Below, piece by piece: positions 1 through 13,016 of a stretch of DNA of 64,000 nt. A program made the position numbers and the translations under genes. The notes beneath the pieces were generated by a model. The model saw nothing but the letters and a program-made list of their open reading frames with translations, did not search any database and had not been told where the DNA came from. Positions within the stretch are counted from its first letter, which is position 1. The number at the start of each line of letters is the position of its first letter. Source of the stretch: Nymphaea colorata (Eukaryota > Streptophyta > Magnoliopsida > Nymphaeales > Nymphaeaceae); assembly GCF_008831285.2 (NCBI RefSeq), contig NC_045139.1:10132704-10196703 (forward strand), read 5' to 3'.

Positions 1-1
1 A

Positions 2-451
2 AGAGGCATGACCATCAGACTAGAATCTTCAATTCTAACCGAGTCACTAGATCATCCTGTCCTCACTTCGGCTCCCACCAAGGGAACTTCCTCTTTGATG
101 AAGCATTCATCTGAGGAAATTGATGGTCATGTCCCATGCTATTTGTGCTTAACCCTTTCTTCATCCCCATTATGGGCTAGTAAATTTAGAGATCCTGTTA
201 GTGTTCATTCTGGAGTTATTGACAGGGATAAAGAGGCAAACAGGAAAGCTACTACACATAAGAGAAATTTTGGTGGTGATGTGAACTTCTCATCATCAAA
301 AGAAGGTCGACTTACCGACCAGGCTTCTACTGCTTCTGTTGCAAGAATAAATGATGTATTCTGGGAACAGTTTCTGACAGAAAAGCCAGTCACGTCTGAC
401 AATGAAGAAGCATGCTCTAGTTTTAGAGAAACCCCTTGTGAGGATCAATAA
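2..451 (+). CDS. Heat stress transcription factor, class A (HsfA4/A5-like), C-terminal part
   Basis: The reading frame is open at the left edge and ends at TAA 449-451, so only the last 149 codons are visible. Near the C terminus (about 349-384) is NDVFWEQFLTEKP, an aromatic-hydrophobic-acidic (AHA) activation motif of the form seen in plant class A4/A5 heat stress factors. A hydrophobic stretch, CLTLSSSPLW, lies further upstream, as in that family. The AHA motif recruits the transcription machinery in the nucleus. The DNA-binding domain and oligomerisation heptads must lie left of the window. The visible part is hydrophilic and Ser/Glu-rich, as expected for a disordered activation domain. 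Assignment to the class A Hsf family rests on the AHA motif; A4 versus A5 is undecided. Confidence 0.7.
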   Translation, partial: RGMTIRLESSILTESLDHPVLTSAPTKGTSSLMKHSSEEIDGHVPCYLCLTLSSSPLWASKFRDPVSVHSGVIDRDKEANRKATTHKRNFGGDVNFSSSKEGRLTDQASTASVARINDVFWEQFLTEKPVTSDNEEACSSFRETPCEDQ

Positions 452-690
452 GAAATGAAATTTGGGGTGGAAAAATCATGACTTGCACTACAATTATCTG
501 GTTGTGATGTATGACTACTCAATAGTCCCTGCCACAACAGAAATAGTTCCATATCTGACTGCATATGGTCACGTGTAGAATGTAATTGGAGTTCGAGTGA
601 CGAGTCATATGCTGTATACAGTACATTACAGTCACCTGTAAATTCTATTGATGTTTGAATGAATAAACATCTTTTGTATATTGTACATTA
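452..690 (+). terminator. Probable 3' UTR and polyadenylation region of the Hsf gene
   Basis: AT-rich non-coding sequence follows the stop codon. An AATAAA hexamer lies at 662-667, about 210 bp downstream, with T-rich sequence around it, so the transcript probably ends near 680-700. A second AATAA-rich stretch near 965-975 could be an alternative site. Confidence 0.4.
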
Positions 691-699
691 TATAAGGAT

Positions 700-3602
700 G
701 TAGAATCTAGTTTGATGACCCATTGTTAGGAAAACTGAGACGACTCACTCTATCTCCTTCCTCATTAATTACTCATTGTTGAGTGCAACTTATGAGGAAG
801 GAGATGGAGAAAGTTGTTCCAGTTGTTTTGGGTTGGAGTTGTCAGCATTGTCTTCCGTAGTTTGAATTTGATGATGATGGTGCACTTTATATCATTGTGA
901 TGGGCACCTGCATTTTGCTCGGAAGGTTCCCGCTAGGTTTCCTCAGAAGTATAAAGGCTAATAGAATAACAATAAATTCATCATTAAGTTGTCAACTCCC
1001 TGCAAGTTGAACGTACGGCGTATGCATTTCTTTGATACGGGACTAAAGTTAAGGAGTCTGCTCAGTGCCCAACCTTAATCAAGTTTCTGTCAATGTGTTT
1101 TGAACTTGTCAAATGCCTTATACTCTTCTCTCGGTTCAAAAGCAAGGATCATATTTGGTAGACCTTGACAGTTTTACGTGAGGTGAGAGTATATGCTTAC
1201 TGAACTTCATATACTAAAAATGGGTTATTTGGACTAGATCCCGTGGAGTACGTCCTCGATACTAAAGGGAAAGAAAAGAGTACTTCAAAATATTTAATTT
1301 CTTTAGCATATGCATTAAGCTGTCTTATTTAATAAGGAAAGGCGAAAACAAGATTTTTATGCATTGGCTGGGTCTAAGAAATGCGTTACAAAGCTTGATG
1401 GAAGTGGTTCATGTAAATTTTAATATTCCTGTCTTTTCCTCTCATCTTACAAGATCTCTATCAGATGAAGGGCAAGATATATAGTTGTGGAAAGGCTAGT
1501 TTTCACAGTCTTGACTTTTCAATTTTCTTAATAAAGTACGGCCTTAATGCTTATTTTTCTGGTCCTGCAAATGTTCCTTCATTTCTTGTCTCCGACAATT
1601 CCGTGCAGAAATTTGAACCTCTTTTACATTTTACTACTGCTTGCTTGGTTCTGTTTTTCCTGCTTCTGTCAACTAGAAGTTGGGATTTGCAAGGTATTCC
1701 AGGAAACCATAATGCATTTCTCATTGCCTATAACACCAAATTGAGCACCATACAAGGATTTGATTTGGATTCCAAGACCAGACCTGCTATCCTTTATAGG
1801 CCAGATCTGTAGAGCAGATATCTATATATTTGGGACATTATTCCATGCTTAGCTTTCATGTGATCTCTGTTTGCGTGGTGCCTGCTTGGAAGGTAGATTA
1901 GAGTCATTAGACATCTTGATTTTGGAACTGTTAGATTTTTATTTTATTTATTTTTAGTTGCCCAAATTGAACCTGTACAGAGACCTGCCTCTACCACTTT
2001 CAGGCAAATTGTTTGAGCTTGGATTTTTTTTATACAATTTTTGTCTTTGTGTCTACAAGTTGTGGTCCAGACTCGAGCTCATTTGGATATACGTCCAGAT
2101 AAATTAAAATTGCTATGTGATATATTTACTATTTCTACAGAATTTGTTTGCAGAAACCCTGACAGTGACAGAACTATTTCAAGTTACTTATTTGTTTCTC
2201 TAGTTAGATAGCTTTGTTTTTCAATTTTCTTAGCTCCTGAGCGATCTACAGAACATGCAAGTTAGGTTTATAATATTTATTTTAATTTTTGTTGTAAGTT
2301 ATGGAGATTTAGATATTTAAGGATAGAAGTGCTGCTTCTGCGTCTCTTACAATTTCTGCAAAATAGGCTTCAGACATCTCCTAAGATCTGTATAATTTGA
2401 GTTTTTCTTTATTTTAGGCCTTTCTAGAATTCTTGTCAGAGTCCAGTGTTTAGGAAAAATAAGTTTTGGTGCACCCAGATTCATATGGATTGGTTTTGGG
2501 ACATGACAGAGGTATCTGTCCCAGTGTTGTCTGTATGGTATGGTTCGCTGTCGTGTCTTATGATATGTACTGCCGTGTTTTCGAAGCACGATAAGATATA
2601 CCACTTGACAATACAGATGGTGTATCGTACCCGTATTGCATGTATACAGGACCCGTATCAGTGCGATATAGGACTAGTGTCGTCTGATCCATTTCATAAA
2701 ATGGGGATCTATCCACATTTTTATTTGTTCGACAGGGTAGCTTCTATTCTTAGAAGCTAAGGTTACATTTGAATACATAGTACAAATATGCCCTGCATTA
2801 AAATGTCAGACATTTAGTATCCGGTAGTTGTTAGGTGGAACAAAAGGTCCAGGTTCCGCCTCCCTCATCTTGAGTGATGATCCGGATCTTCTGTTCCACC
2901 TATTCATATGGAACCCTATTGCTGGAACAAAAGTACCAGGACCCAGAAAAAACACCGGGATTAAAGTTTCATGTTTATTTCACCATCGAACTTTTCTGGA
3001 GTTTTTAGTCTTAGTTTAACTTCTACAGTGAGCTATCATGTATTCAAATGTGAGCTAAAGGGCTTTATAATTGGAATAGTGTTATTTGAGCCCTAGAAAT
3101 TTGAGTTAAATCTTTCATGATTTTTTGGATTTGTAATTTCTATGTTATTATACTTTCTTGTCTATCATATTTCTGAATCACACGTACAGTTCTGCAGAAA
3201 CTCTGTTTCTGTAGAGCAGAAGTTTGGTTTGTTTTGGGTTCATTTTATTGCTTTTAGTTCCTTTTTTTTTTCAACTTCTCCAAATGTACAATAACGTTTT
3301 TAATTTAAAATTTTAAATGACATTTTTTCTGACGTTTATTTGGAGAAATTTTGGTATTTTCCTTAAAATTTATTTTTCCTGCTATTGTGGGGGTGATTTT
3401 TGCTTATTTTTGTTGTCTGTTGTGTTCTCGTTGGTTTTCGGGTGTAGGTTGTGTGTGTCAACTGCTAGTCACCAAACCACGGACATGATGCAGTGAAGTT
3501 GAACCTCACTTGGAAATTGGACGTGGGACTTGGAGTGGCTAGGAGATTGAAACTAGGCTTAATTTAGGGCGTTAGACTTATTGTATAAACAAGCATTTTT
3601 TA
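700..3602. other. Intergenic sequence, no gene recognised
   Basis: Open frames here are short, lack recognisable domains and show no splice-consistent continuation. Several stretches (for example 2440-2960) look like decayed repeat, but I could not assign a family. Confidence 0.5.
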
Positions 3603-3808
3603 GGTTGTGTTTGATAGTCTCAGATGGAAGTAAAAATTAAAAAGGTGTGTTTTGAGAAATCATGAGAATCTCAGTAGCATAGATTTTAAATCTATGCTAC
3701 ATGTTAAAAACCATGGATTTAAGGTCAGATTTTGGTGGGTGATCCAACCTTAAATCCATGGTTCTCGATCACCGCAGGTCTCAAGTCCATGATGAAACAA
3801 ACACAACC
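3603..3808. mobile_element. Tourist-like (PIF/Harbinger) MITE, 206 bp
   Basis: The element starts GGTTGTGTTTG and ends with its inverse, CAAACACAACC. It is flanked on both sides by TTA (3600-3602 and 3809-3811), the three-base target duplication typical of PIF/Harbinger elements. Inside, AACCATGGATTTAAGGT (about 3709-3725) pairs with ACCTTAAATCCATGGTT (about 3747-3763), so the element can fold into a hairpin. It has no coding capacity. Confidence 0.8.
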
Positions 3809-3811
3809 TTA

Positions 3812-5378
3812 GTTAAAATAAGCGTAATAGGTAATAGGTCTAATTGACGTGTTTTATTTATACTTTAATTACTTAATAGCATTAACGAGTGTGTTTTGTT
3901 GGGAATTCTTAGATCTATTTTATACCGTTTGTTGGACTTGGTATTGTTCACTCTTCGTATGAGCTGGTTTTGAAAATTTAATGCACGATTTACACTTGGT
4001 TTCTATTGAAAATATCTTTTAAAAGTTTATTACAATATACTAAATTTTTTCGCACTGTTGTTAGGAATCAAATTAAGTCATACATGAGACCGGGAACCTT
4101 AAGGCAATCTCATTATCTCATACAAGATGTAATCTATCACATTCCTAAGAGACCCACAGGATAGAGGGTTTTTGAAATTATAGCTGGCAAATCCATTAAT
4201 CGGGCTCAGATGGGCTGAGGATTAGGTGACCGGGTCCGTGAATTGACTCAGTGATTCAGCTAAGTTAGGCCATAAGTTTTTATAGTTCATTTTTTCTTTA
4301 AATAGACAAAGAAGGGTAAATCTGTCTGGACTTCACGTTTGCATTTTTCATCAACTAGAACTTGATAATAACATGTAATATGAGTATTTATGTATATCCA
4401 GTAAAGTTTGTGATACATAATTTAAAATGTACAAACTCCTACATTTAGCAACACATGATAAACAAGACCATATAATGACAACATGCACCAGTGGATTGGG
4501 ATTTGTTTTGTTGGACCTACCATTTCACGAGTTCTACTTGGTCGACTTTTGAACTTGGGTTCGGACCATTATCTGATTTTCTGAAATAAAACTTGGCTCA
4601 ACTAGCTTAACATCCTACCTTGGAATGTACAACGTAAACTGATCAGATTTCTTCTGAATATTCAAACATTCAGATACGGTGCAAAACCGTATGATTAGAC
4701 GTATGATGAGCAGATTCTTTTATTTTTACCAGTCCCATTTAGAGCTTGCCCAACTTGACCACACATACTGCATGAGGAAACTACACCGTAACTTGTCAGT
4801 TTTTCTATTCACCTCTTACAAGAAAGAGAAAAGGAGTTGTGGTGTTGTTAGAGTGCATACCGAAAACTTCGGAATAGAAATTCCCCAGCATTACTTTTCC
4901 TCTCTTTTGACAGACTCATTGCTTTCACTAGACAAACTGGCGAACATGGCAAATTCTGGTTTAGATTTTTATCCCTGCCACTGCCTTCTTACAAATGTTT
5001 TGTATCTGAAATAGCGGGATGGCTTCAAAAACTTTACAATACGCACATAATTAATAAAGCTCCTTCACCAAAATTTCTAGGCTCTGGCACTGATAGAAAG
5101 TCAATTCCACAACGCGTTCAAAACACTAGATAAATGAACGGAAGTGAGAGGGAGATTATTTATCGCACTAGATAAATGAAGGGAAGGGGGATACAAGACG
5201 AGATACAGTTGAGGAGCATAAGCTACCTTCCCACATCTTTCAACATTTGAATGGGACTCAAAAGCATGTAAAGAAAAACAAAAAACTTCAATTTTGAGGA
5301 ACCAGTATAATGCTAAAAAGGGAAATCAACCTACCAACGATGTGAAAATTGAGAAAACCTTGCCATAGATCAGGTCCA
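3812..5378. other. Intergenic sequence and SHMT 3' UTR
   Basis: No gene is recognised. The right-hand part (about 5100-5378) should contain the 3' UTR of the minus-strand SHMT gene. It includes a short imperfect direct duplication beginning CACTAGATAAATGAA at 5124 and again at 5166. Confidence 0.5.
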
Positions 5379-8040
5379 TTAGTCCTTGTATTTCATCTCA
5401 GACATCAGGAACCCAGGCATGTCAAAAGATGCGGAAAACTTCTCAACTGCTGCCTTGAGGTCCTCAATGTCCTTGTTGTTCACCAAACCCTTGTTGAAAT
5501 CCTTGAGGAGCTTCCCATGCTCCTTTTGAATCTTCAACGTGATGGTTACTGCCTGGTGAAGGAATTCTGCAATCTGCTCAAAGTCCTTTTCCACCAAACC
5601 CCTTGAGGTCATCGCTGGTGCACCTGGAATTAAGTTTTAAATTGTAGGTCAAATAACAAACTACGTCCCATGAACTGATAATCACCGAAAGTCGAGACCA
5701 AGTCTATTGTTCGTTCTGTTAAAAGGGCTCCTAATCTTCTATCAATCACAAAATAGATAGAAGTTCCCAATCCAATCATATAGTCTGAGGTTCTACAGAA
5801 TTAATGGCAACACAGAATGAACGACCAAGAAAAGAGAACAAAGGGGACATGACATGAATGCAACTAAGACCGAACCAGAAAAGCCAAAACTCACCAATTC
5901 GAACACCTCCCGGAGCCAAAGCACTGCTGTCTCCAAAAACGGCATTCTTATTGACAGTGATGTTGCACAGGTCACATAGTTTCTCTACTTTGTTTCCTGT
6001 AAAACAAAAGACCAACTTGTTGAGCACCATCTGCCATGAAAGCATCCTTAGACGCTACAGAGGAACTATGCTCCTCTTACCAGTCAGTCCCAGAGGACGA
6101 AGATCCCACAACACAAGGTGGTTTTCAGTGCCACCAGTAACGAGCTTGTAGCCCTTGTTCATCAAATAGTTGCCAAGAGCAACTGCATTGGCCTTGACCT
6201 GCTTGGCATAGGCCTTGAATCCTGGTTGCAGTGCTTGCTTCAAGGCCACAGCCAGTGCAGCAATCTGATGATTATGGGGACCTCCTTGAAGCGATGGGAA
6301 AACAGCAAAGTTGATCTTCTCCTCAAAGTCATATTCAGCGCCTTCTGGCTGGCCCTTCTTCGGGGGCTTGGGGCCCTTCCTGTAGAAGATCATTCCAGAT
6401 CTAGGACCCCTCAAGCTCTTATGGGTAGTTGTCGTGACAATGTCACAGTACTCAAATGGATTTGCAGCTTCCTGAGACAGTAAGTTGCAGAGATTCATAT
6501 AGTTATCAAACAGAACATGAACTTCAAACAGCTAGAGAGCTAAACTGTTGTAACTGGAAGACATTATGATAAGTTATAAACGTACTGGCTGTTATTCACT
6601 GCCCCCAATTAAATAAACAGAAAACAAAACATCTCTGGATCTCAAACGCAAAAATCCTTGCATCAACTGATCATAAGATCAACAACCAATTCATTGACTA
6701 AATTTATGTCACCGCGGCTAAATGTATCAAATGAAAACCTCAATATCTCAGACATTTGGACGCCCAGAGACGCATTCTGAAGAAAAGAAAGTATAATTGG
6801 GCGGAATCATATCACTCTTATACCGTTTAAATTAGAGAACTTGACTAAGAAATGCAAGTAGTACAATGGCAGGGCATTTCTTTAAAAAGCAAGACAAAAA
6901 AAAAAAAACACAAAATCTATGCTCTGGACAAAATGCAATTCAACATCAGCAGCCAGATCTAGATTTCTAGAAGACCAAGTAGATCATAGAGTTCCTACTC
7001 GAACATCAGAAACTGAATACAAAACTAACAAACTACAATGTACATCTACCAGTTTAAAACAAACAAGAACACATAATTGTGACGATTTCAATCGAATCCA
7101 CAAATCTAAATCAAACGGAAGAAAGTAAATCCGAAAAAGAAAAGTTAGAAAGTGACAAACAGATCTGCATCTCCAAAAGCCAGATCTCAAAGAAACCCAT
7201 AAATTCGAGAACCAAAACCACTGAATACAGACAACTACTCAAGATCCAGAATTCCCAGCAAACAGATCTGCACCCCCAGTGCCCCAAAAACCGCTATGCA
7301 AGGTAAGAACGTCTCCAGAAGATCCCCAAAAGCAGGAAGAAGAATCTGTTATAAAGGAGTACCTGAGCGGCAACGAGGCCGCTGATGTGCGCCATATCGC
7401 AGAGGAGAAGCGCACCACACTTGTCAGCAATGGCCCTGAACCTCGCGTAGTCCCAGTCCCTGGGGTAAGCGCTACCTCCGCAAATGATGAGCTTCGGCCG
7501 GAAGTCCAAGGCCTTCTCCTCGAGCTTGTCGTAGTCGATGTATCCAGTGGTCGAGTCGACCTTGTACGGGAGGCTCTCGAAGTAGATGGAGGTAGCAGAG
7601 ATCTTCTTGCCGCCGGAGGTATAGTAACCGTGGGTGAGGTGGCCGCCGGAGGGGAGATCGAGACCCATGATCCGATCGTGGGGGTTGAGCACAGCGGTGT
7701 ATGCGGCGAAGTTGGCGGGGCTGCCAGAGTATGGCTGGACGTTCACGCCCCACTTAGAGGGATCGCAGTGGAAGACCTGGAGGGCGCGGGAGCGGCAGAG
7801 GTTCTCCAGCTCGTCGATGAACTCGTTGCCGCCGTAGTATCGGTTTCCGGGCATCCCCTCGGAGTACTTGTTGGTGAGGGCGCTGCCGAGAGCCTGGATG
7901 ACGGCGAAGGAGGTGAAGTTCTCGGAGGCGATGAGCTCGATGCCATGACTTTGCCGGCGCTTCTCCTTCTCGATGAGGTCGAACACCTCCTCGTCCACCT
8001 CATTCAGGGGAGCGTTACCCCACTGGTTCACCGGCTCCAT
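5379..8040 (-). CDS. SHM4: Serine hydroxymethyltransferase, cytosolic (SHM4-like), four exons
   Basis: PLP enzyme that interconverts serine plus tetrahydrofolate with glycine plus 5,10-methylene-tetrahydrofolate, feeding cytosolic one-carbon metabolism. Exons in transcript order: 8040-7363, 6471-6081, 5996-5895 and 5623-5379. All introns are GT-AG and the phases fit, giving 471 aa, the usual length of plant cytosolic SHMT. The PLP-binding lysine is in [13 protein letters not shown] (about Lys244). Other family signatures are [38 protein letters not shown] and [12 protein letters not shown]. The start at 8040 is preferred because a TATA box lies 100 bp upstream and the upstream in-frame sequence is low-complexity leader. 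No transit peptide follows this ATG. Exon 1 is much more GC-rich than later exons. It is divergent from the SAHH gene 12 kb away. The symbol follows the closest Arabidopsis-type class. Confidence 0.95.
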
Positions 8041-8139
8041 CTTTCTGGTCCCTCTTCTGATGGTAGCGAAAGCGGCAGAAATGCGGAGAGGGAGAGATCC
8101 AAAAGAGGTGGTGGTGAAGGCCGGGGTGGAAGGAGGACA

Positions 8140-8145
8140 TTTATA
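8140..8145 (-). promoter_or_regulatory. TATA box of the SHMT gene
   Basis: The minus strand reads CCTATAAATG across 8147-8138, 100 bp upstream of the start codon. Transcription should begin near 8110 and leave a leader of about 70 nt. This supports the downstream ATG and a cytosolic product. Confidence 0.6.
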
Positions 8146-8147
8146 GG

Positions 8148-8450
8148 ACGGGAGGGAGAGAGGTGGGGTGGGTGGGTGGTTGATGACGAGAACAGAGGTG
8201 GGAGATTTTTTTTCACATCCCGGGTAAACAGGACGTTTGGTGCAACCCGGAACTACGGTTTTGCTTTCCATTATTCCACACGAATAGAGACATTCTTTTC
8301 CTACGAAAATTTTACTATTTTATTTTTCTAATATCAATTCTTTTTCTCTTGTTTGTTTGTTGTTTGCTTCATTTCTCTGGATCTAAGATGCTATTATTTA
8401 ATCGTTCCTCTATGACTTTTTTAATAGTTTCTTTGGTTTTTCACATTTTT

Positions 8451-8494
<44 letters not shown>

Positions 8495-10000
8495 CAAACT
8501 TTTTGAATGTCAAACGCTGAATGTAATCAATATTGGTAGATGGATCCGGATCGCATTGCCCCGATGTCCTGGATGTGTAGTATCCGCATTCTTAATGTTA
8601 AAGGATCCCATACACCAAACATTTGATATTGGGTAATAGGGATGAGTCTCCTGACATGACTTGAGAACCAGATCAGTGAGTTCGGTTTGTATTGGATCCG
8701 GTTCGTCTATATCTGTCCAAGCGACGCCACTAGGGCTTGCTGGTCTGGACCTATGGTATCAATACCAGAAAAAGGAACCCAGATCCATGATTCAAGGAGA
8801 ACCGTAATGTATATTTTTATGCTGTAAGCTTCATGACTTTTCCTTGATTCAAAATCGCCCTTATAGGACGTGCAACATATTTTTCATCTGCCTCTAAAGT
8901 AGATTTTAGGCTTCTTGATCCAAATTTGATTAGATCCAATGGGTTAATATCAATTTGATTGAGTATGGTAATGTTTTGAGATCGACCCAAAATCTGAACC
9001 GTTGGCATGCATTTCATTGTTCCAAATCGGATCCACTGCCCCCCAGATACTATATCTTTTTCAAACAACTAATCGGACACATGATAATGTATAGTATTTG
9101 AGAGTTGAGCTTGGATTCGGTTAGAGTTTCAGGACCCATGAACTTAATTTCTTATGCCTACATGTGGAAAAAAGCAGTGCTGTTAATATATTGTTCTTTA
9201 TTATGAAATCATTTTTCTTATTGTTTGTCATGTTAAAAGTTCTCATATCTTAGAAAAACGGGTCGTTACCAGATTCCTTGTATACCAAACTTGATGGAAA
9301 TTACATCAACCATCAATTCTAACTAAATCATATAGTGAAGATTAGGTTACAAATATATTAATCAAGTGTGCCTATAAGAATCCAAGATACTCTTCAAATA
9401 AAGAGAGAGAATCAAAAGAGATTGCTTAACCAAAGTCTCTTGTCGCCTTTGAGGGATATTTTTTATTCTTGAAAATATAGCTTTGTTTGTATATGTGCAA
9501 TTTCCTTGGAAGCTAAATGTTTTCTCATATTCTTAATTAATTTAGATTTAAATAGGCTGGTTATGAATTTCCATGTCTATAAAGCTTCGGTCCAATAACG
9601 GATCAGTGCAAAATATCAGTACCGAAATTTGATTTGCAAATATTTCTTCAGATTTATCAAACCCGCCGAAGGTCTTTTAAGTCCAACCCGAGAGACCAAG
9701 TGGGCGGATCTCTGATTGGCTGGCGCTCGTGGCGTCATTTTAACGACATTTTTCTGTCACAACTGAGCCAAACTTTTTTATTTTTATGTGTTTACTTTTA
9801 TTTTTCACACGTAGATTTGACACTGTGGCACAAAAAAAAAAAAAAAGGCAGACGGAAACCATTAGCCATTAAAGGTAATGGTAAGTTGTATGTTTTGGCT
9901 TCTTTTTCAAGAAAGTCCAAACACAACTTGTAATTCTGCAGGGCAACAACTTCTTAAAACCTCTTAATATTATATTATTTACATACCACAGATCTGATAC
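8148..10000. other. Intergenic sequence between SHMT and the 10-kb LTR element
   Basis: Contains the SHMT upstream region, a 36-bp (TA)n tract at 8456-8491 and AT-rich unique-looking sequence. No gene or complete transposon is recognised. Confidence 0.5.
8456..8491. repeat. (TA)n microsatellite
   Basis: Uninterrupted alternating TA tract of 36 bp, about 420 bp upstream of the SHMT start codon. Confidence 0.95.
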
Positions 10001-10780
10001 TGATAGGACCTTGCTGCCGAGGCACTATCGCTATTCAAAATCACGCTCAGCAGGGCGGATTGGTCTCAGCTTTGTGATCTGCCACAGCTTCTCCTTCTAT
10101 CGCAGATTCAAGAGAGGCATATGTTCCTTCAGCCGATTAGAGAGAAGACGAAAAGAGTATTGGAAACGGGAGGAGGATTGACGCTGTCGGATCGAAGAAA
10201 GACACCAGCCATCGTTGGTCAAGGGTGAGAAGAAATCAATCCGGCCACCGCCGAAAAGATGAGTAGACTTGATTGAGAAGAAGATGGGATGAGAGAGAGA
10301 GTGACGCCCAAAGTGAAAATTAATTCATTGTTCATTCAAGCGTAATCCAAAAAGCTCTAATTTCAAAGCTTATATACATGAGAAGCACCTCGGTTCACTT
10401 AGCTCCTAACCCGAGACGGTACAAAGAACTTAAAATAAAACGATTGTAACACGTCTCAAACCGAGACGGTACAAAATAGTAAATAAACATAGGCAAAATG
10501 GTCGCCAAGATTGGATCTAGTTGCACCCGCTCTCTCTACGAATTCGGACCCTGTGGGTCGTTTCTTGGGCTTGCGCCCATCCTTGGCCGTGCGTAGTGCT
10601 GCGGCCTGCTGCTCTCGGCAATCCCTGCCAAGGTTAATCTCACTAGAAAGAGAGGGTGTAGGCCGGTCATGTGGTAATCGGCGTGCCCAGCTACACCCTA
10701 CTCCGCTCGTCCGTTCTACTCTATGACTCTCGGCCATGCCTTCGGTAGTCCTCGACTGTGCCAAAATTAGGCACGTATCA
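10001..10780 (-). repeat. Left (3') LTR of the LARD-like element
   Basis: 780 bp, TG...CA ends. It matches 13017-13911, sharing for example the run CTTCTTGGGCTTGCGCCCAT and the segment around AAGCTTATATACATGAGAAG. Confidence 0.8.
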
Positions 10781-11889
10781 GATCCGCCCTCCTTAGATCA
10801 AGCTTGACCCCAAGCTCGTATGAGGCTATTTTCTTGGATGATTTGACCATGCCCTCCCTTTGTTCCCATGCTGCTATGTTTCGGCTCTGTTGGTCTATCC
10901 TCTAGACCCAAGGTTTTGGATCCCTTCCAAGGCGTTGAGACAAGTTCCTTCTTTATACAGCTTGGAATATCTTCGACCCGCTTTCCTTGGTCTCTTATTG
11001 AACTCATGAGTATCTCCCGTGTGCAACACTTTGTAGACTGTTCAACAAGCTTTTTGAAGTACCACTACCACCCTCCTTAGGCCTGACCATACACTGAGGA
11101 GTGAATGACCTTGGTAACAATGGTCCTCTCATGACTGTGGTGTCATTCTCAACCATCGAACTCATGGCAATCTCAGGCTTGCAGCCGGTCGATGGCCCCA
11201 ATGATTTTTTTCACAAAGCTGCTGGATTGCTTGTGCTTTTTGGCTTTCCTTGTAAGACTCTTTTTGCTCCCGGCCATGACCTTCTTCTTCTTGGTCTGAG
11301 ATCGAGGGTATCACCTCCAGCTTGTAGCACCTGTTTGAGTCTCCAACTTTGAGGATCTCGCCCGGGTAGAACGGCTTGGTGTGCGAGGGTCTTCTTACAT
11401 ACCCCAGCAACACTCAGCTTTCCCGTTAGTGTCACGTTTGTTACCCAAGCTCACCGGCTCACCTTGTTGACCTCGAGTTCAAAGTGGAACCCATGGCTGC
11501 TAGGGTGTTGGAACACCAAATCGCAATTATGGTTTCTTCCTGCTGTCCAGACCTTCATCCTCGGTTCTTGGTTGATCTCTGAACCCGGAATCAGCACTAT
11601 ATCTTGTAAGTGTTTATCCATCACGTAGACGCCAAGAACTAAGTCCATTACACTTTTGTTCTCTGTTAGCCGCTCCAAGGACCTTTGCTTCTTCAAAAAT
11701 CGATATCTTCTCACAGGATGGTCCAAAATTCACGAAACTTGAACCAAAAAATAGAAGACATCTATAGGAATCCAACGCCTCCAAGATCGCTGTCAACGTT
11801 GTCAAAATTCATTGAGCCTCAAAATCACGTCTTTTCTGTTCGACCGCAGCTTGTATTCAGTTTCAAGAATCAGCTCAGAGTAGTCGGCA

Positions 11890-12900
11890 CTCAAAAATTC
11901 ACTGTGCCCTGATGTTAGCTCCAAGAAATCTAAAATTTGGTGGGCAGACAAAAGAGATGTAAACAATTGTAACGGATATCCTCTCGACCAAATCCGTGGC
12001 CGAAGTTAACAGCGCCGGGGATCCGAAGTGCCGCCTAATTGTGTTGAAAATCAACTTCAGCACAGTCGTAGGACGCCCTTCAAAACAGTCTTCAATAAAA
12101 AATGCACTGCGCCCGATTGTCTTTATCAAAAAATATGAAAATTTGTGAGCAGATAGCAAAGATGAAGACAATTCCAACGCATATTTGCTTGTCCCGAACG
12201 GAGGTCGAAGCTGAAAACGCCGGTGATTTGAAGTTGATGCAGATTCGGGCCTTTCCGCCGTCTGAGAATAAGGATTTCAGAAAAGAATCGGGCTTGGACA
12301 CGGTCTCAGGATTGGGGGACACGTTGACAGGATGTCGCCCACATTGGTAAGCTGCTAGACTCGTGTGAAGCGGGACTCGGTGTCCGACGGGAACGCGGCA
12401 GTGCGGGATACGTTGCGGGACATGACGATGATGCAGGATGCTGTTGCATGAGACTCGACGAGACTCGCGTATCCCGATGATTCGCGGCTGCTATGGACAA
12501 GGAAACACGCGACACCACCGGGGACTGAAGATCATGGCACCAAAATTTATCGAGTTCGCCGGATTTCTTCTTCGAACACCGGAAAACGCCCTGTGAACTT
12601 CAAAATTCAATTCTGACTTCGTTTTTGGGCAAAATATGACGTTCTTGGGCTCGATTTGCTCGGAAATTCGTTAAGAATCCTTCCAGATGATCATCCACAC
12701 GTTTGAATCAGCCATCTGCAGGAATCGATGCCGGAATGCTCGGTGGTCGTCGGAATTGGAGAAAACACCGCCTGAGAAGCTGCGCCTCTTCAAAATTTGA
12801 TTTCTCGTCAACCGTAGCCCCAAAAATCCTGAAATTTTGCCTGAAGGTTCTTGAGACGTAGACGATTCTAATGGTCTACTGCTCCACCGGTGATTCCACT
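11890..12900 (-). repeat. Diverged modules of about 200 bp in the LARD internal region
   Basis: A block at about 11934-12030 aligns along its length with a block at about 12136-12233; both run from an AAATTTG core to a GCCGG...GAAG end. Weaker relatives lie near 12580-12720 and 12780-12900. The modules sit just inside the 5' LTR, where a leader is expected, and show no conserved reading frame. Confidence 0.5.
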
Positions 12901-13003
12901 CAGAGAAAGAGCGCTGTATTCTGAGTTGCTGGTTTTTGTATGTTTTTCTGTAATGGCCTTACTTCGCTTGCAATTTCATGAATCGCCGCCGGTGAGCGTC
13001 CGC

Positions 13004-13015
13004 TCTGATACCAAA
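13004..13015 (-). other. Primer-binding site of the LARD-like element
   Basis: The minus strand reads TGGTATCAGAGC, complementary to the 3' end of plant initiator tRNA-Met, a few bases from the 5' LTR that starts (plus strand) at 13017. Confidence 0.7.
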
Positions 13016-13016
13016 T

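Noticed and set aside
2446-2760. 104-codon plus-strand frame
   Set aside because: No domain, poor composition, and no splice or promoter context.
8041-8271. N-terminal extension of SHMT as an organelle transit peptide
   Set aside because: The frame is open upstream of 8040, but a TATA box at 8140-8145 lies inside it, and the 471-aa form matches cytosolic SHMT.
7279-8331. 350-codon open frame opposite SHMT exon 1
   Set aside because: Shadow of the GC-rich coding exon on the other strand; no domain, and the SHMT reading is certain.
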